Notes: generated from the letters alone by a model not told the origin. 64,000 nt of DNA from Gemmata massiliana (GCA_000531095.1 HG799471.1:185903-249902), one strand, 5' to 3'. Shown: positions 36,029 to 45,094, counted from the first letter of the stretch. Numbers and translations: made by a program.

Positions 36029-36104
36029 TACTAAAGGCCGGCGACCGGATACTGTGAACACTCCCTGAGACGGCACACCCGCGAGCGCAAGCTTGTAGGG
36101 CCAA

Positions 36105-36145
36105 GCCCCGGCGAGCCGGCGAAAGCTCGTCCGGGGCGCTTTTGT
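36105..36145 (+). terminator. intrinsic terminator after the tRNA-like locus
   Basis: GCCCCGGCGAGC (36105-36116) pairs with GCTCGTCCGGGGC (36125-36137) as 12 pairs with one bulged T, around the loop CGGCGAAA, followed by GCTTTTGTTT. It is the best intrinsic terminator in the window and points with the tRNA-like halves, which supports their being transcribed left to right. Confidence 0.75.
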
Positions 36146-36330
36146 TTCTGGACACGTCCCGGGATAAAATACACATCCGTATAGGCGATCTGATCCGGTT
36201 ACAGACCGCCGATTCCGGTAGTGCGGGCCTCGAATTTCGATCGAATGTTAGCCGCGCGCTCGTGAAAACTGACGTTTCGTAGGCGAAAACGAGTGATTTC
36301 CACGCGCCGGGGCGAAGATGTTAGCAATTG

Positions 36331-38280
36331 TTATCCGTCGGTCGGGCCGAATTCGAGTCGGTACTTACCGGTGACCAGCACCTCGTCGTGCTGCCACTCC
36401 GAGGCGATGGTCTGGAGTAGCACCGCGAGCCCCGTGGTTCCCGGCACGCCCTCGAATTCCACGAACATGTACTTCGTGGTCGGCTCCGTAGCACAGAACA
36501 GTGCCATTCCACCCGCGGACACGTCGCGGCAGAACCCCTTCATCGGTGGTTCCACCTGTCCGTCCGACTGGAGCGGGTACAGCGTGAGCGGAAACGTGGC
36601 GGGAACACGCGGGTGTTTGCGGCGATCCTGGGTGTCGTTGAGCGTGCGCCGAATGCCCTCGATCAGCTTCACGATCGTCTTCTCGCCCGACTTCGCGAAC
36701 TCGGACGGCGGGTTACCGAAGAACGTCCCGGTCACCACGACTTCCCCGGTACCAGCGCCGGGGTCCGGGAGTTCCACGATCACCTGCAGCCCCGAATCGG
36801 GAGCTTTGGGTTTGCTGCTGAACCAACCGGTGGGTGCAGGGATCGGGGCGAGTTTGCGGAACTCGACGCGCCCCTCGGTGCGCGAGTCCATCGTCACCCC
36901 GCCCTCCTCCCAGAGGAGATCGAGCTTAACTTGGGCCACACGCGGATCGATGGAACTGAGGAACTGGCACCCCCAAGTGCCGTCACGGTCGCGGTTTACC
37001 GCGCCCATCGCCGAATTGATGCCCGCTTCGGTCTCTGCCGCGCGAAGCACCGCGTTCACCAAATGCGTCGGCGGGCGCCCGGGCGCCTGGGCGAATTTCC
37101 CCTGTAACCAGGCGATCGGGACCACAGAGAGGATTTGTTCGAGACACACCCCGGCCGGTTTCGGTTGCGGCGTCCGCGTGGCTGCCCGTTCGACCGTCGC
37201 AGCCGCGGGCGCAGGTTGTGTGTACGTAACCCGCTTGGGTGGAACCGGTTGCGGGGCGGGGGTCGCGGCCGGAGTCACAAAATGTGGCACGTTACGCAGC
37301 GTCGGTTCGTTCGCGGCGCTGACTCCGCGCGTCGGCGCACTGGAGGGCGGGGCCGTGATAGATCCCGACCCACGTGGCGATGGCGTGAGCAAACTGGCCG
37401 CAAGCGCCGCGACCGAGCGCGACGTTCCCCCACAAAGGGCGTTAATGAAGTCCGCACACGACGCGAACCGGTCGTCGGGCTTCTTCGCCAGCGCGGTCGC
37501 AACCGCAGCACGGTCCGGTGGAGCAAGCCCGTTCAAATCAGGGGCGGCAGTCATGTGTTGCAGCATCATTTGCTGCACGCTGCGCCCGTTAAATGGGAAC
37601 GTACCAGTAAGAAGTTCGTAGTACACGAGCGCAAGACTGTACTGATCGGACCGCGTATGCACTTGTCCGCAAAGAACTTCCGGCGCCGCGTAGCGCGGCG
37701 TGAGCCCGCGGTTTTCCTGGCGGCTCTTGCCCGTATCGAGCTTGCTGACGAGTCCGTAGTCGCCGACTTGCACGTGCCCGGCAGTGAGGAACAGGTTCGC
37801 CGGCTTCACGTCGAGGTGCTGGAGCCCGTACTTCGCGCCGATCACGTCGAGCGCTTCGGCCGCCTCTCGCAGGTAGCCCAGCAACTCTTGGCGCGGAATC
37901 CCGGGCAGCCCCTGTCCTCGGCACTCCTCGAACCGGTCACCGAGCTGCTTGTCGGCCAACTCCATGACCATGACCAATTCGGCGCCGACCAGTTCGACCC
38001 GTTCCAGGGAGAGAAGGAACGGATGGCGAATCGCTTTAACTTGTTGGAATGCTTCGAGTTCCTGTCGGAGTTGTGCGTTGTCGTTATTAGCGCCGTCCGA
38101 GTCCCCTGTGACGAACTTGATCGCCTTGTGAAGCCCCCCGGGCGCTTCGCACTTCCATACTTCCCCGAACCCGCCTCGACCCAACGGTTCGAGCAGGACG
38201 TAGCCGGGCAACGGGGCGTATCCGGCCGATTTGGTGTACACGGAGTGCGTACCACAGTCGGGGGCGGAAACAAGAGGCAT
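36331..38280 (-). CDS. Ser/Thr kinase-like protein fused to a C-terminal PilZ domain
   Basis: A 649-residue fusion. The kinase domain (about 24-290) has an intact Gly loop GRGGFGEVW and Lys55. The catalytic loop is QHLDVKPAN (155-162, no HRD arginine), and DYG replaces DFG at 174-176, so it is a non-RD, possibly weak kinase. A long Pro-rich linker follows, then an uncharacterised domain (about 400-550). The PilZ domain (from about 553) has both c-di-GMP-binding elements, RKHPR (RxxxR) and DVSAGG (DxSxxG). It probably ties phosphorylation to cyclic di-GMP level. The start at 38280 places the kinase at the N-terminus; upstream in-frame sequence is not protein-like. Confidence 0.88.
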   Translation of the reverse strand: MPLVSAPDCGTHSVYTKSAGYAPLPGYVLLEPLGRGGFGEVWKCEAPGGLHKAIKFVTGDSDGANNDNAQLRQELEAFQQVKAIRHPFLLSLERVELVGAELVMVMELADKQLGDRFEECRGQGLPGIPRQELLGYLREAAEALDVIGAKYGLQHLDVKPANLFLTAGHVQVGDYGLVSKLDTGKSRQENRGLTPRYAAPEVLCGQVHTRSDQYSLALVYYELLTGTFPFNGRSVQQMMLQHMTAAPDLNGLAPPDRAAVATALAKKPDDRFASCADFINALCGGTSRSVAALAASLLTPSPRGSGSITAPPSSAPTRGVSAANEPTLRNVPHFVTPAATPAPQPVPPKRVTYTQPAPAAATVERAATRTPQPKPAGVCLEQILSVVPIAWLQGKFAQAPGRPPTHLVNAVLRAAETEAGINSAMGAVNRDRDGTWGCQFLSSIDPRVAQVKLDLLWEEGGVTMDSRTEGRVEFRKLAPIPAPTGWFSSKPKAPDSGLQVIVELPDPGAGTGEVVVTGTFFGNPPSEFAKSGEKTIVKLIEGIRRTLNDTQDRRKHPRVPATFPLTLYPLQSDGQVEPPMKGFCRDVSAGGMALFCATEPTTKYMFVEFEGVPGTTGLAVLLQTIASEWQHDEVLVTGKYRLEFGPTDG

Positions 38281-38782
38281 GGGCGAACCCTGTCGCGAGA
38301 ATGCAACCAATGAAGACCTTAGCTCGCGTGCGCACGAGGAATGGCCCAATTTGCCTAGACAACTGAAAGAACGGGTCCCGAATTCAGCCGAGAAGTGAAA
38401 ACAGCCCGATGTAATTCGCGCCTTGCGAGAGTTCATCCGATCGCGAATCCGAACTAACGGACAACTGGAAGACCACAGATTGGTCCGAGCGCTGTGTTGC
38501 GGGAACGGCTCCAAGTGCTCACCGCTTTGGCACTCAACGCGAAAAGATGGCACACCGGTGCGCATTCAGTTCGGTCGAGCCACTTCTCACTACTTGTCAT
38601 TCCCACATGGGGGCAAAAATTCATTAAAACACAACATATTACATCAGTTATACTTCCCGCGATTCGTTCTCCAAGTATTGAATTCGTGAATAAAAATCTT
38701 GAATTCCTATTCGGCCTGGCAATTCAGTTGCATTCAAGATTAAAATAACCCAATTAATCATTATTCATTTGCAGGAAATGCC
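38281..38782. promoter_or_regulatory. AT-rich divergent control region with palindrome
   Basis: The 502-base gap between the kinase-PilZ gene and the DUF1573 operon contains the longest AT-rich stretch in the window (about 38620-38770). TATACT near 38650 is a plausible -10 element, without a clear -35. Perfect 10-bp inverted arms AATCTTGAAT (38695-38704) and ATTCAAGATT (38732-38741) with a 27-base spacer lie about 40 bases before the DUF1573 start and could be an operator or leader hairpin. AGGAAA precedes the ATG. Confidence 0.45.
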
Positions 38783-39859
38783 ATGAGGTTTAAGCGCCCG
38801 TGGCTCGCGTTGGCCGTGGCAGCCTGTTGTGCCGCTGGCGCCGGAACGCTCACTGCGCGGTGGCTCGCGCGAAGTGTGCCGCTCCCGTCTCCGCCGGAAC
38901 AATTGGGACTGTCCATTGAGCCGCAAGGCCTTGATTTCGGTGAAGTTTGGGCGACAAGTCACTTTGAATGGAACCTACCCGTTCGCAACGACTCCGGTTC
39001 TGAAGCCTCGGTGCAGTCTTTACTGGGCGATTGTTCCTGCGTGACGGCCGGTTCGTTCCCGGTACGCATCGGAGCCGGCGAGTCAAAAACAATTAAACTA
39101 TATTTAGATTTAACCAAGAGGTGCATGGGCAGGGGAGCCGACCCGTTCGCCGCCGTCCCGCACCCGATCAAGCTGTCCGCGTCCGTTATTATTCAAAACA
39201 CTCATCGTCAGTTTAATTGGGCACTGGACGGCCGAGTCAAACCCGTTGTTCTCCCGAGTGCCCGCGAGATCGATTTCGGGCGCCTGTGGAACGCTCCATC
39301 ACTCGAACGATCGGTCCCATTGCACCTCGCGCCGGGAATCGAGGTTCGGGCGGCCAAACTTGTTGGAGAAGGGTACGGCTTGGTTCCCGAGATCCGGCGC
39401 GGGGATAAGACTAGCGAACTCGTGGTCCGATTACCCTCACTCGGTCCCCCGAGCCGGTACAAGTGCGAGGTCCAAATAATCCCGGTCACCAGAACCGGTG
39501 AACCGATCGATCTCCCACCCATTCCGGTGAACTGGGAGGTCTTGCACGAGGTCCAACCGGACACAACCACGGTCGATTTTGGGGTTCTTACGGTCGGGGC
39601 CGTTTCTGAGAAAACCCTGACCCTGTCTTCTTTGAATGGGAAGCCGTTCCGAGTCACGCGCTGTCAGATCGATGCTCCCGGTGGGGCCGTTGCCGCCCCC
39701 GAACCGGCGACCAGTTTGCCGGTCCTCGTCTCGCGCCGAATCGACCGCACCGGGGACCAAACCGGGGAAGTCCACATTGAGGGGGTAACCGATACCGGCG
39801 CGTCGTTCACGATCAAATGTCGCACGCACTACTTCGGCGTTAATCCCGCGAGCCCGTGA
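38783..39859 (+). CDS. exported DUF1573-domain protein
   Basis: A 358-residue protein with an N-terminal signal anchor (LALAVAACCAAGAGTLTARW) and repeated Ig-like DUF1573 units. The first is the clearest (LDFGEVWATSHFEWNLPVRNDSGSEASVQSLLGDCSC); later units begin IDFGRLWNAPSLE and VDFGVLTVGAVSE. DUF1573 proteins are periplasmic or surface proteins of unknown role, abundant in planctomycetes. It is the first gene of a four-gene run with gaps of 10, 88 and -4 bases. Confidence 0.85.
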   Translation: MRFKRPWLALAVAACCAAGAGTLTARWLARSVPLPSPPEQLGLSIEPQGLDFGEVWATSHFEWNLPVRNDSGSEASVQSLLGDCSCVTAGSFPVRIGAGESKTIKLYLDLTKRCMGRGADPFAAVPHPIKLSASVIIQNTHRQFNWALDGRVKPVVLPSAREIDFGRLWNAPSLERSVPLHLAPGIEVRAAKLVGEGYGLVPEIRRGDKTSELVVRLPSLGPPSRYKCEVQIIPVTRTGEPIDLPPIPVNWEVLHEVQPDTTTVDFGVLTVGAVSEKTLTLSSLNGKPFRVTRCQIDAPGGAVAAPEPATSLPVLVSRRIDRTGDQTGEVHIEGVTDTGASFTIKCRTHYFGVNPASP

Positions 39860-39869
39860 GAGGCCACCA

Positions 39870-41051
39870 ATGTCGGCGAATGTCGCACAGATCGGTGCGG
39901 TCTTTTTTGCAGCGCTCTGTTTCATCACGTTCTCGGGCCGCGCGATCGCGCAATCACCCGAAGACGCACTCCGCCAACAGGTCACCGCGGCCTGGGAGAA
40001 AAGGCAAGCCGCGGTGAAAACGATGCGCGTGACCTTTTCCAGTAAAACGACCACCCCCAAAGGGGTTCTTACAGGATTCGCTTTTCCCAAACCGCGTGCC
40101 CCGGGTGAACAGGGGGAACGAAAACCGTCCCCGCCCTCGGACGCAATCAAAACTGGCACCGGGGAACTCGTTCTTGATGGTGGGAAGACCCGCATCGTGA
40201 ACCACGCGCCGATTTGGGATTTCGACAAAGATGACTTCGTTTTCTGCCGGCACGAAAGCTCTTTCGATGGTCAAACACTGACCCTATTCCAGTACCCGGA
40301 ACCGGGGTGGCCACAGGCCCTAATCGAGAAAGCGGAACGGAACCAAAACACGGATGACGTTCTCGTGGCCCCGCTCTTCGGAGCCGTTCGTGGACTGCAC
40401 CCGGAACTCGCCTCGTCACTGTGTCTCAGCGCCTACACCCAAGCCCGGCGCGTCGGTTCCGAGCAGGAGCGGTCCCTTATCGAGCTGACCCGCCCCCGAA
40501 ACGAAACCCGGGGGGAATGGAAATTGTGGGTCGACCCGTCCCGGGACTACGCGATTGTGCGAATGGAAGCGCACGACCGAGACGGTAAACTCGTGACGAA
40601 GTTTACCGTGACGCAGTCGGCACTGCCCGCCGCAACTACGATTTGGTTGCCGCAACGATGGACTGCAGCCCTTTTCCGAAACGGGAACTTGTTCAAACAG
40701 ATCGAGGTGACTACCCACGCGCGCGAGGTGAACGCCGAACTTTCCGAAGTGGAATTCAAGCCCGTGCTCCCCGTGGGAACGCGGGTCCAGGAGAAAATCG
40801 GCAACGAAATGAAGGATTATATCATCCGCGACGGGGGGCAAACGCGCGAGATCCAACGTGACGAGCGTAAAGCCTCATACGAAGATCTCGTCAATTCACA
40901 AACGGGAGACCTCGCCCCGCGCTCCCCGAGTACCCCCGGGCGCTGGTGGTTGATCGGGAGCGGCAGCGTCATCGGAGCAGTGTCCTTTTGGGTTCTCGTG
41001 CGGCACCGCATAGGCCGCACCTCTTCTACGAACCCGAGCACAAACACCTAA
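39870..41051 (+). CDS. exported membrane-anchored protein, unknown
   Basis: A 393-residue protein with an N-terminal signal peptide (FFAALCFITFSGRAIA before QSPEDA), a large probably periplasmic body, and a C-terminal transmembrane helix (WWLIGSGSVIGAVSFWVLV) followed by a basic tail. The body begins with a helical stretch and TMRVTFSSKT, then beta-rich sequence somewhat like the LolA/LolB lipoprotein-carrier fold, but I see no diagnostic motif. It starts 10 bases after the DUF1573 gene, so it is in the same operon. Confidence 0.7.
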   Translation: MSANVAQIGAVFFAALCFITFSGRAIAQSPEDALRQQVTAAWEKRQAAVKTMRVTFSSKTTTPKGVLTGFAFPKPRAPGEQGERKPSPPSDAIKTGTGELVLDGGKTRIVNHAPIWDFDKDDFVFCRHESSFDGQTLTLFQYPEPGWPQALIEKAERNQNTDDVLVAPLFGAVRGLHPELASSLCLSAYTQARRVGSEQERSLIELTRPRNETRGEWKLWVDPSRDYAIVRMEAHDRDGKLVTKFTVTQSALPAATTIWLPQRWTAALFRNGNLFKQIEVTTHAREVNAELSEVEFKPVLPVGTRVQEKIGNEMKDYIIRDGGQTREIQRDERKASYEDLVNSQTGDLAPRSPSTPGRWWLIGSGSVIGAVSFWVLVRHRIGRTSSTNPSTNT

Positions 41052-41053
41052 CC

Positions 41054-41115
41054 GGCCCTGACAAAACCTCGAAAGTGCCTTGGAAACGGCCCGAATCCGG
41101 AGTTTTGTCAGGGCC
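41054..41115 (+). terminator. 14-bp inverted repeat between operon genes
   Basis: GGCCCTGACAAAAC (41054-41067) pairs perfectly with GTTTTGTCAGGGCC (41102-41115) around a 34-base loop. There is no T-tract after it. It may attenuate or protect the transcript between the second and third genes of the run. Confidence 0.6.
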
Positions 41116-41139
41116 TGTAATTACCAAAGGAGGATTCGC

Positions 41140-41547
41140 ATGCGCAACGGTCGAATTAAAATGGTAGCCTCGGCGGGGCTGGCACTCGCCCTGGTACTGG
41201 TCGGACGGGGGTTGGCGTTAGCCGAACCCGCAGCCGCGACGGGGTGTGTTCAAACCTGTAAGAACCACAAGTATTTCGTCATCGTAAACCCCGACGCCGT
41301 CGGGTGCCTGCGATTTGAACGAGACACGTGTTTTTACTGCGCTACAGCTAACTGCCGGTGTCTACCCAACTCCAGCACAGCAATCTGCGATCCTCTAACT
41401 GGTATAAAATCTACCGTCTGGTACTCAAACATCGAAACATGCACGACACCCTGTCCTACTGTTCTCACGAACGGCTGGACCGAAGCCAACACTTTTGTGA
41501 GCGCGGGTACATCGATCGGTATGCACCAGATTTATGAATGCGAATGA
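41140..41547 (+). CDS. small secreted Cys-rich protein, unknown
   Basis: A 135-residue exported protein: signal peptide (ASAGLALALVLVGRGLALA), then a mature part with about ten Cys residues, several as CxxC pairs (CVQTC, CFYC). Disulfides or metal binding outside the cytoplasm are likely. ATG 41140 has a perfect AAAGGAGG upstream. Its TGA overlaps the next ATG (ATGA at 41544-41547), so it is translationally coupled to the DUF1559 gene. I know no homologue; lineage-specific. Confidence 0.72.
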   Translation: MRNGRIKMVASAGLALALVLVGRGLALAEPAAATGCVQTCKNHKYFVIVNPDAVGCLRFERDTCFYCATANCRCLPNSSTAICDPLTGIKSTVWYSNIETCTTPCPTVLTNGWTEANTFVSAGTSIGMHQIYECE

Positions 41548-42452
41548 GCACAGGTAATGGCACCACACCAACCACAACGAAAGGTATTAGTCTCATTGAA
41601 CTGCTGGTTGTTGTCGGCATTCTTGCGCTGCTCTCCGGCCTCGTCCTTGCGGGGGTGCAGCGATCGAGAGCAAGCGCCGCGCGGGTCCGATGCGCGGATC
41701 ACATGCGCCAACTCGGTTTAGCTCTTCACAATTACCACGACGCGAAGGGGCATTTCCCACCCGGGATGACGCGCGACAACGAACGCGCCCCCGAACCTTA
41801 CCTGAGTTGGCTCGCGCGCGTACTTCCCTACATCGAGCAAACGGCGCTGTGGCAGCAAACGGAAACAGCGTTTCGCCAGGATAAGAATTTCCTCTCACCG
41901 CTCCACACAGCGAAATCAACGGTGGTCACACTGTTCACCTGTCCGGGAGACGGGCGCATTTCGTCCCCGTCCTCTCAAGACGTCGCGGGCAACAGTGTCG
42001 CGTACACGTCGTACCTGGGCGTCGAGGGACAAAACGCGGGTACCGCCGACGGGCTGCTCTATGTGGACTCGCGGCACAAACTCGCCGACGTAACTGATGG
42101 TTCGAGCAACACCCTACTGATTGGTGAGCGCCCACCGAGTGCGAACCTAGATCTCGGTTGGTGGTACGCGGGCTGGGGACAACGCCAAAACGGTGACGCC
42201 GAATTTCTGTTGGGGGCCAGAACGCGGTGCTATAACCGCTACACTGCAACTTGCCCAGAGGGGCCGTACAGGTTCACCGCGGGCAAGTTCGATAACCCAT
42301 GCGATGCCTTTCACTTTTGGTCCCCACACGCGGGCGGTGCGCACTTCACATTCGCGGACAATAGCGTGCGATTCTTGCGATACACCACAGACGACATCCT
42401 GCCCCAACTTTCAACCCGTGCCGGGGGCGAAACCGTTATTACCCCGGATTAA
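41544..42452 (+). CDS. DUF1559 pseudopilin-like protein
   Basis: A 302-residue member of the DUF1559 family, expanded in planctomycetes. The N-terminus is a type IV prepilin-like signal: polar leader, then GISLIELLVVVGILALLSGLVLAGV, the G/xxxxE cleavage context used by prepilin peptidases. The family marks LGLALHNYHDAKGHFPPG and the C-terminal FGPHAGGAHFTFADNSVRFL-like stretch are present. It is probably processed by an enzyme like the one at 46465-47646 and exposed outside the inner membrane. It starts inside the stop codon of the Cys-rich gene. Confidence 0.92.
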   Translation: MSTGNGTTPTTTKGISLIELLVVVGILALLSGLVLAGVQRSRASAARVRCADHMRQLGLALHNYHDAKGHFPPGMTRDNERAPEPYLSWLARVLPYIEQTALWQQTETAFRQDKNFLSPLHTAKSTVVTLFTCPGDGRISSPSSQDVAGNSVAYTSYLGVEGQNAGTADGLLYVDSRHKLADVTDGSSNTLLIGERPPSANLDLGWWYAGWGQRQNGDAEFLLGARTRCYNRYTATCPEGPYRFTAGKFDNPCDAFHFWSPHAGGAHFTFADNSVRFLRYTTDDILPQLSTRAGGETVITPD

Positions 42453-42634
42453 TTCACCACCGGGAGAACGAAATCGCGTTTGTGATTCGTTCTTGGGGCT
42501 TGGCATTGCAACTTCGAGACGGTGCCCATTCCACTCGCCAGCCCCTCCCCGATCCCCTCTTCGGCTGCTATTATGGCTGTCTATCCCGACTGTAGTTGGG
42601 TTGCGCACAAATATCCCTTAATGAAGAGCCGACA

Positions 42635-42805
42635 ATGGCGAAGTCGAAAGAAGCCCGTAGCACCATCAAGCTGAAGAGCGAAGCCAGCGACCACTGCTAC
42701 TTCACGCAGAAGAACCGTAACAACACTAAGGAGCGCATCTCGCTCCGTAAGTTCGACCCGGTCGTGCGCCGGCACGTCATGTACAAGGAAGCCAGCAAGG
42801 TGTAA
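42635..42805 (+). CDS. rpmG: 50S ribosomal protein L33
   Basis: A 56-residue L33, part of the large subunit near the E site. It has the usual YFTQKNRNNTKERISLRKFDPVVRRHVMYKE core and lacks the paired CxxC zinc motifs (C- type). ATG 42635 follows AAGAGCCGAC. It is a single gene with its own terminator downstream. Confidence 0.95.
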   Translation: MAKSKEARSTIKLKSEASDHCYFTQKNRNNTKERISLRKFDPVVRRHVMYKEASKV

Positions 42806-42840
42806 CGCGGCCGGAACCGGAGCAATCCGAACGAGTGCGA

Positions 42841-42875
42841 AAACCCAGGCCAACGGGCCTGGGTTTCACATTTTA
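42841..42875 (+). terminator. intrinsic terminator of rpmG
   Basis: AAACCCAGGCC (42841-42851) and GGCCTGGGTTT (42856-42866) form an 11-bp stem with a 4-base loop, followed by CACATTTTAC. It lies 36 bases after the rpmG stop. Confidence 0.85.
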
Positions 42876-42979
42876 CGGCCGCTTCGCCCTCACCCCTCCG
42901 GTGCGTTGCGTGTATTGTGGTGGGTGGGACTTTGAACTCCGTAGTGGCCCCGTTTGAATTCCCCGAGTGAGGGAACGTT

Positions 42980-44545
42980 ATGTCGTCGGACCGGGTGCTG
43001 GTGGTGATCGGCCGCACGCGCCACAAGATGGTGGTGGCCGAACTTCAGGAAGCGGTGAAGCGCGGCGCGAAGTTCGTCGAGTTGCGGCTCGATTTCCTCG
43101 CCAAAGCCGTCGATTTCAAGCGCCTCGCACCACTCAAACAGTGCCCCTGGGTCGCCACGCTCCGCCGCCCCTCCGACGGGGGCCGGTTCCCGGGTACCGA
43201 GCCCGAGCGGATGATGATCCTGCGCCAGGCGATCGTCTCCGGCGCGTTCGAGTGGGTCGACCTGGAAACGGACATCGCCGACTCGGTCCCGCGGTTCGGC
43301 CCGGTGAAGCGGATCGTGAGCTACCACAACACCACGGAGACCCCCGCGAACCTGGACGAGATCTACGCGAACATGCTGAAGCAGGATGCGGACGTGTACA
43401 AGCTCGCGGTCGCGGCACAGTCGCCGGAGGACGTGGGCCGCGTGCTCCAGCTCCAGCGCACCGCGCCGAAGCCGACGGTCGCGTTCTGCATGGGCGACAT
43501 CGGGCAGCCGACGCGGTTCCTCGCGCTCAAGTTCGGCGCCCCGTGGATCTATGCCGCGTTCAACAAGGAACGCGGGATCGCACCCGGGCTGCCGAGCTTC
43601 GACGAGTTCCGCACCACGTACCCGGTCCAAAACGTGAACGGGGACACGCAGGTCTTCGGCGTCCTCGGCGACCCGGTCGGGCACAGCCTCAGCCCGCTGC
43701 TCCACAACCACATGTATAAGAAGCTCGGGGTGAACGCGCTGTACCTGCCGTTCCGCGTCCCACGCGGGCAGTTGCCGCAAGCCCTGGAGTCCTACGGACA
43801 GATCCCGGTGCACGGGTACAGCGTGACCATCCCGCACAAGGAGGCCGCAGCGAACATCGCCCGCGAGAGCGAACCGAACGTGCAGGTCACCGGGTCGGCC
43901 AACACGCTCGTGCGGCGCGACGACGGGAAATTCTCCGCGGCCAACACCGATTTCGCGGCCGCCGCCGATTCGCTCAAAGCGTTCCTCGCGGAGCGCGCAA
44001 AAGCAGGGCCGAACACGCAACTGAGCCAGCTCTCGATCCTCATCCTCGGTGCGGGCGGGGCCGCCCGGTCCATCGCCTACGCTTTCCACCGCGAGGGCGC
44101 CCAGATCACCATCGCGGCCCGGACATACGAGCGCGCCCAAAGGCTCGCCGAAGACGTGAAGTGCAAGGCGGTGGACTGGCACGCGCGCCACAGCGTCTCG
44201 TTCGATGTGCTCATCAACTGCACCCCCGTCGGGATGCACCCGAACGTGGACGAATCGCCGTGCCACTTCAGCATCCTGAAACCGGGCACGATCGTGTTCG
44301 ACACGATCTACACGCCCGAAACGACGCTCCTGATCCGCGAGGCCCGGGCGCGCGGGTGCGACACGATCACCGGGGTCGACATGTTCGTGCGCCAGGCGGC
44401 CCGTCAGATCGAGTTGTTCACCAATCTGACGCCCGACACCGAGGTGATGCGGCTCATCATGCGCAAGGCTCTCTCTCCGCTCACGAAGGCGTTCGACGAG
44501 GAGACAGAGCCGAAGCCCGCGCCCCCCGAAGAGCCCGAGGAGTAG
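42980..44545 (+). CDS. aroDE: bifunctional 3-dehydroquinate dehydratase (type I) / shikimate dehydrogenase
   Basis: A 521-residue fusion covering steps 3 and 4 of the shikimate pathway. Residues 1-225 are type I dehydroquinase: FVELRLDFL, catalytic His in VSYHNTTETP, Schiff-base Lys in VYKLAVAAQS and AFCMGDIG. Residues 230-500 are shikimate dehydrogenase: GVLGDPVGHSLSPLLHN, VTIPHKEAA with the catalytic Lys, the NADP loop LGAGGAARSI and NCTPVGMHPN. The same domain order is known in plants and some planctomycetes. aroK follows after 21 bases, so consecutive steps are co-expressed. Confidence 0.95.
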   Translation: MSSDRVLVVIGRTRHKMVVAELQEAVKRGAKFVELRLDFLAKAVDFKRLAPLKQCPWVATLRRPSDGGRFPGTEPERMMILRQAIVSGAFEWVDLETDIADSVPRFGPVKRIVSYHNTTETPANLDEIYANMLKQDADVYKLAVAAQSPEDVGRVLQLQRTAPKPTVAFCMGDIGQPTRFLALKFGAPWIYAAFNKERGIAPGLPSFDEFRTTYPVQNVNGDTQVFGVLGDPVGHSLSPLLHNHMYKKLGVNALYLPFRVPRGQLPQALESYGQIPVHGYSVTIPHKEAAANIARESEPNVQVTGSANTLVRRDDGKFSAANTDFAAAADSLKAFLAERAKAGPNTQLSQLSILILGAGGAARSIAYAFHREGAQITIAARTYERAQRLAEDVKCKAVDWHARHSVSFDVLINCTPVGMHPNVDESPCHFSILKPGTIVFDTIYTPETTLLIREARARGCDTITGVDMFVRQAARQIELFTNLTPDTEVMRLIMRKALSPLTKAFDEETEPKPAPPEEPEE

Positions 44546-44566
44546 GGCGCCTTGCCGCCGAACGAC

Positions 44567-45094
44567 ATGGCCCAGAACATCATCCTCGTCGGGTACCGCT
44601 GCACCGGAAAAACGACCGTCGGGCGCCTGCTCGCGGAGCGCCTCGCCCGCCCGTTCGCCGACGCGGACGACCTCGTCGAATCGCGCGCCGGGCGGTCGAT
44701 TAAGGACATCTTCGCGACCGAGAGCGAAACCGGGTTCCGCGACCGCGAGTCCGCGGCCCTGAGAGAGTTGTGCTCGCAATCCGCGGGCATCATTTCGACG
44801 GGCGGGGGCGCGGTCCTGCGCGAATCCAACCGCGCGCTTTTGAAGACGAGCGGGTTCGTGGTGTGGCTGACCGCGACGCCCGAAACGGTGTGGGACCGGC
44901 TGCAAACGGACCCAACGACCGCGGCGCGAAGGCCGAACCTCACCGCGACCGGCGGCGAAGCCGAGGTACGGGCACTGATCGCGGCCCGCGACCCGCTCTA
45001 CCGCGACGCGGCACATTTCACCGTCGCGAGCGACACACTATCACCGGAGGGCGTTGTAGACGCCATTCTTCGAGCTCGGTCGGCCAGAGAATAA
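44567..45094 (+). CDS. aroK: shikimate kinase
   Basis: A 175-residue P-loop kinase phosphorylating shikimate. It has Walker A GYRCTGKTT (residues 9-17), the shikimate-binding DADDLVE and FRDRES stretches, the GGGAV loop and the RRPNLTATGG lid region. ATG 44567 gives the family N-terminus; the TTG at 44552 would add five residues. It directly follows aroDE. Confidence 0.95.
   Translation: MAQNIILVGYRCTGKTTVGRLLAERLARPFADADDLVESRAGRSIKDIFATESETGFRDRESAALRELCSQSAGIISTGGGAVLRESNRALLKTSGFVVWLTATPETVWDRLQTDPTTAARRPNLTATGGEAEVRALIAARDPLYRDAAHFTVASDTLSPEGVVDAILRARSARE

Noticed and set aside
35700..36070. Ordinary linear tRNA genes
   Set aside because: Read left to right, 5' half 1 and 3' half 2 give a poor acceptor stem and no anticodon stem. 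The first 3' half has no upstream partner and the last 5' half no downstream one.
36293..37621. 442-residue plus-strand frame over the kinase-PilZ gene
   Set aside because: The minus strand codes recognisable kinase and PilZ motifs across the same bases. This frame has none.
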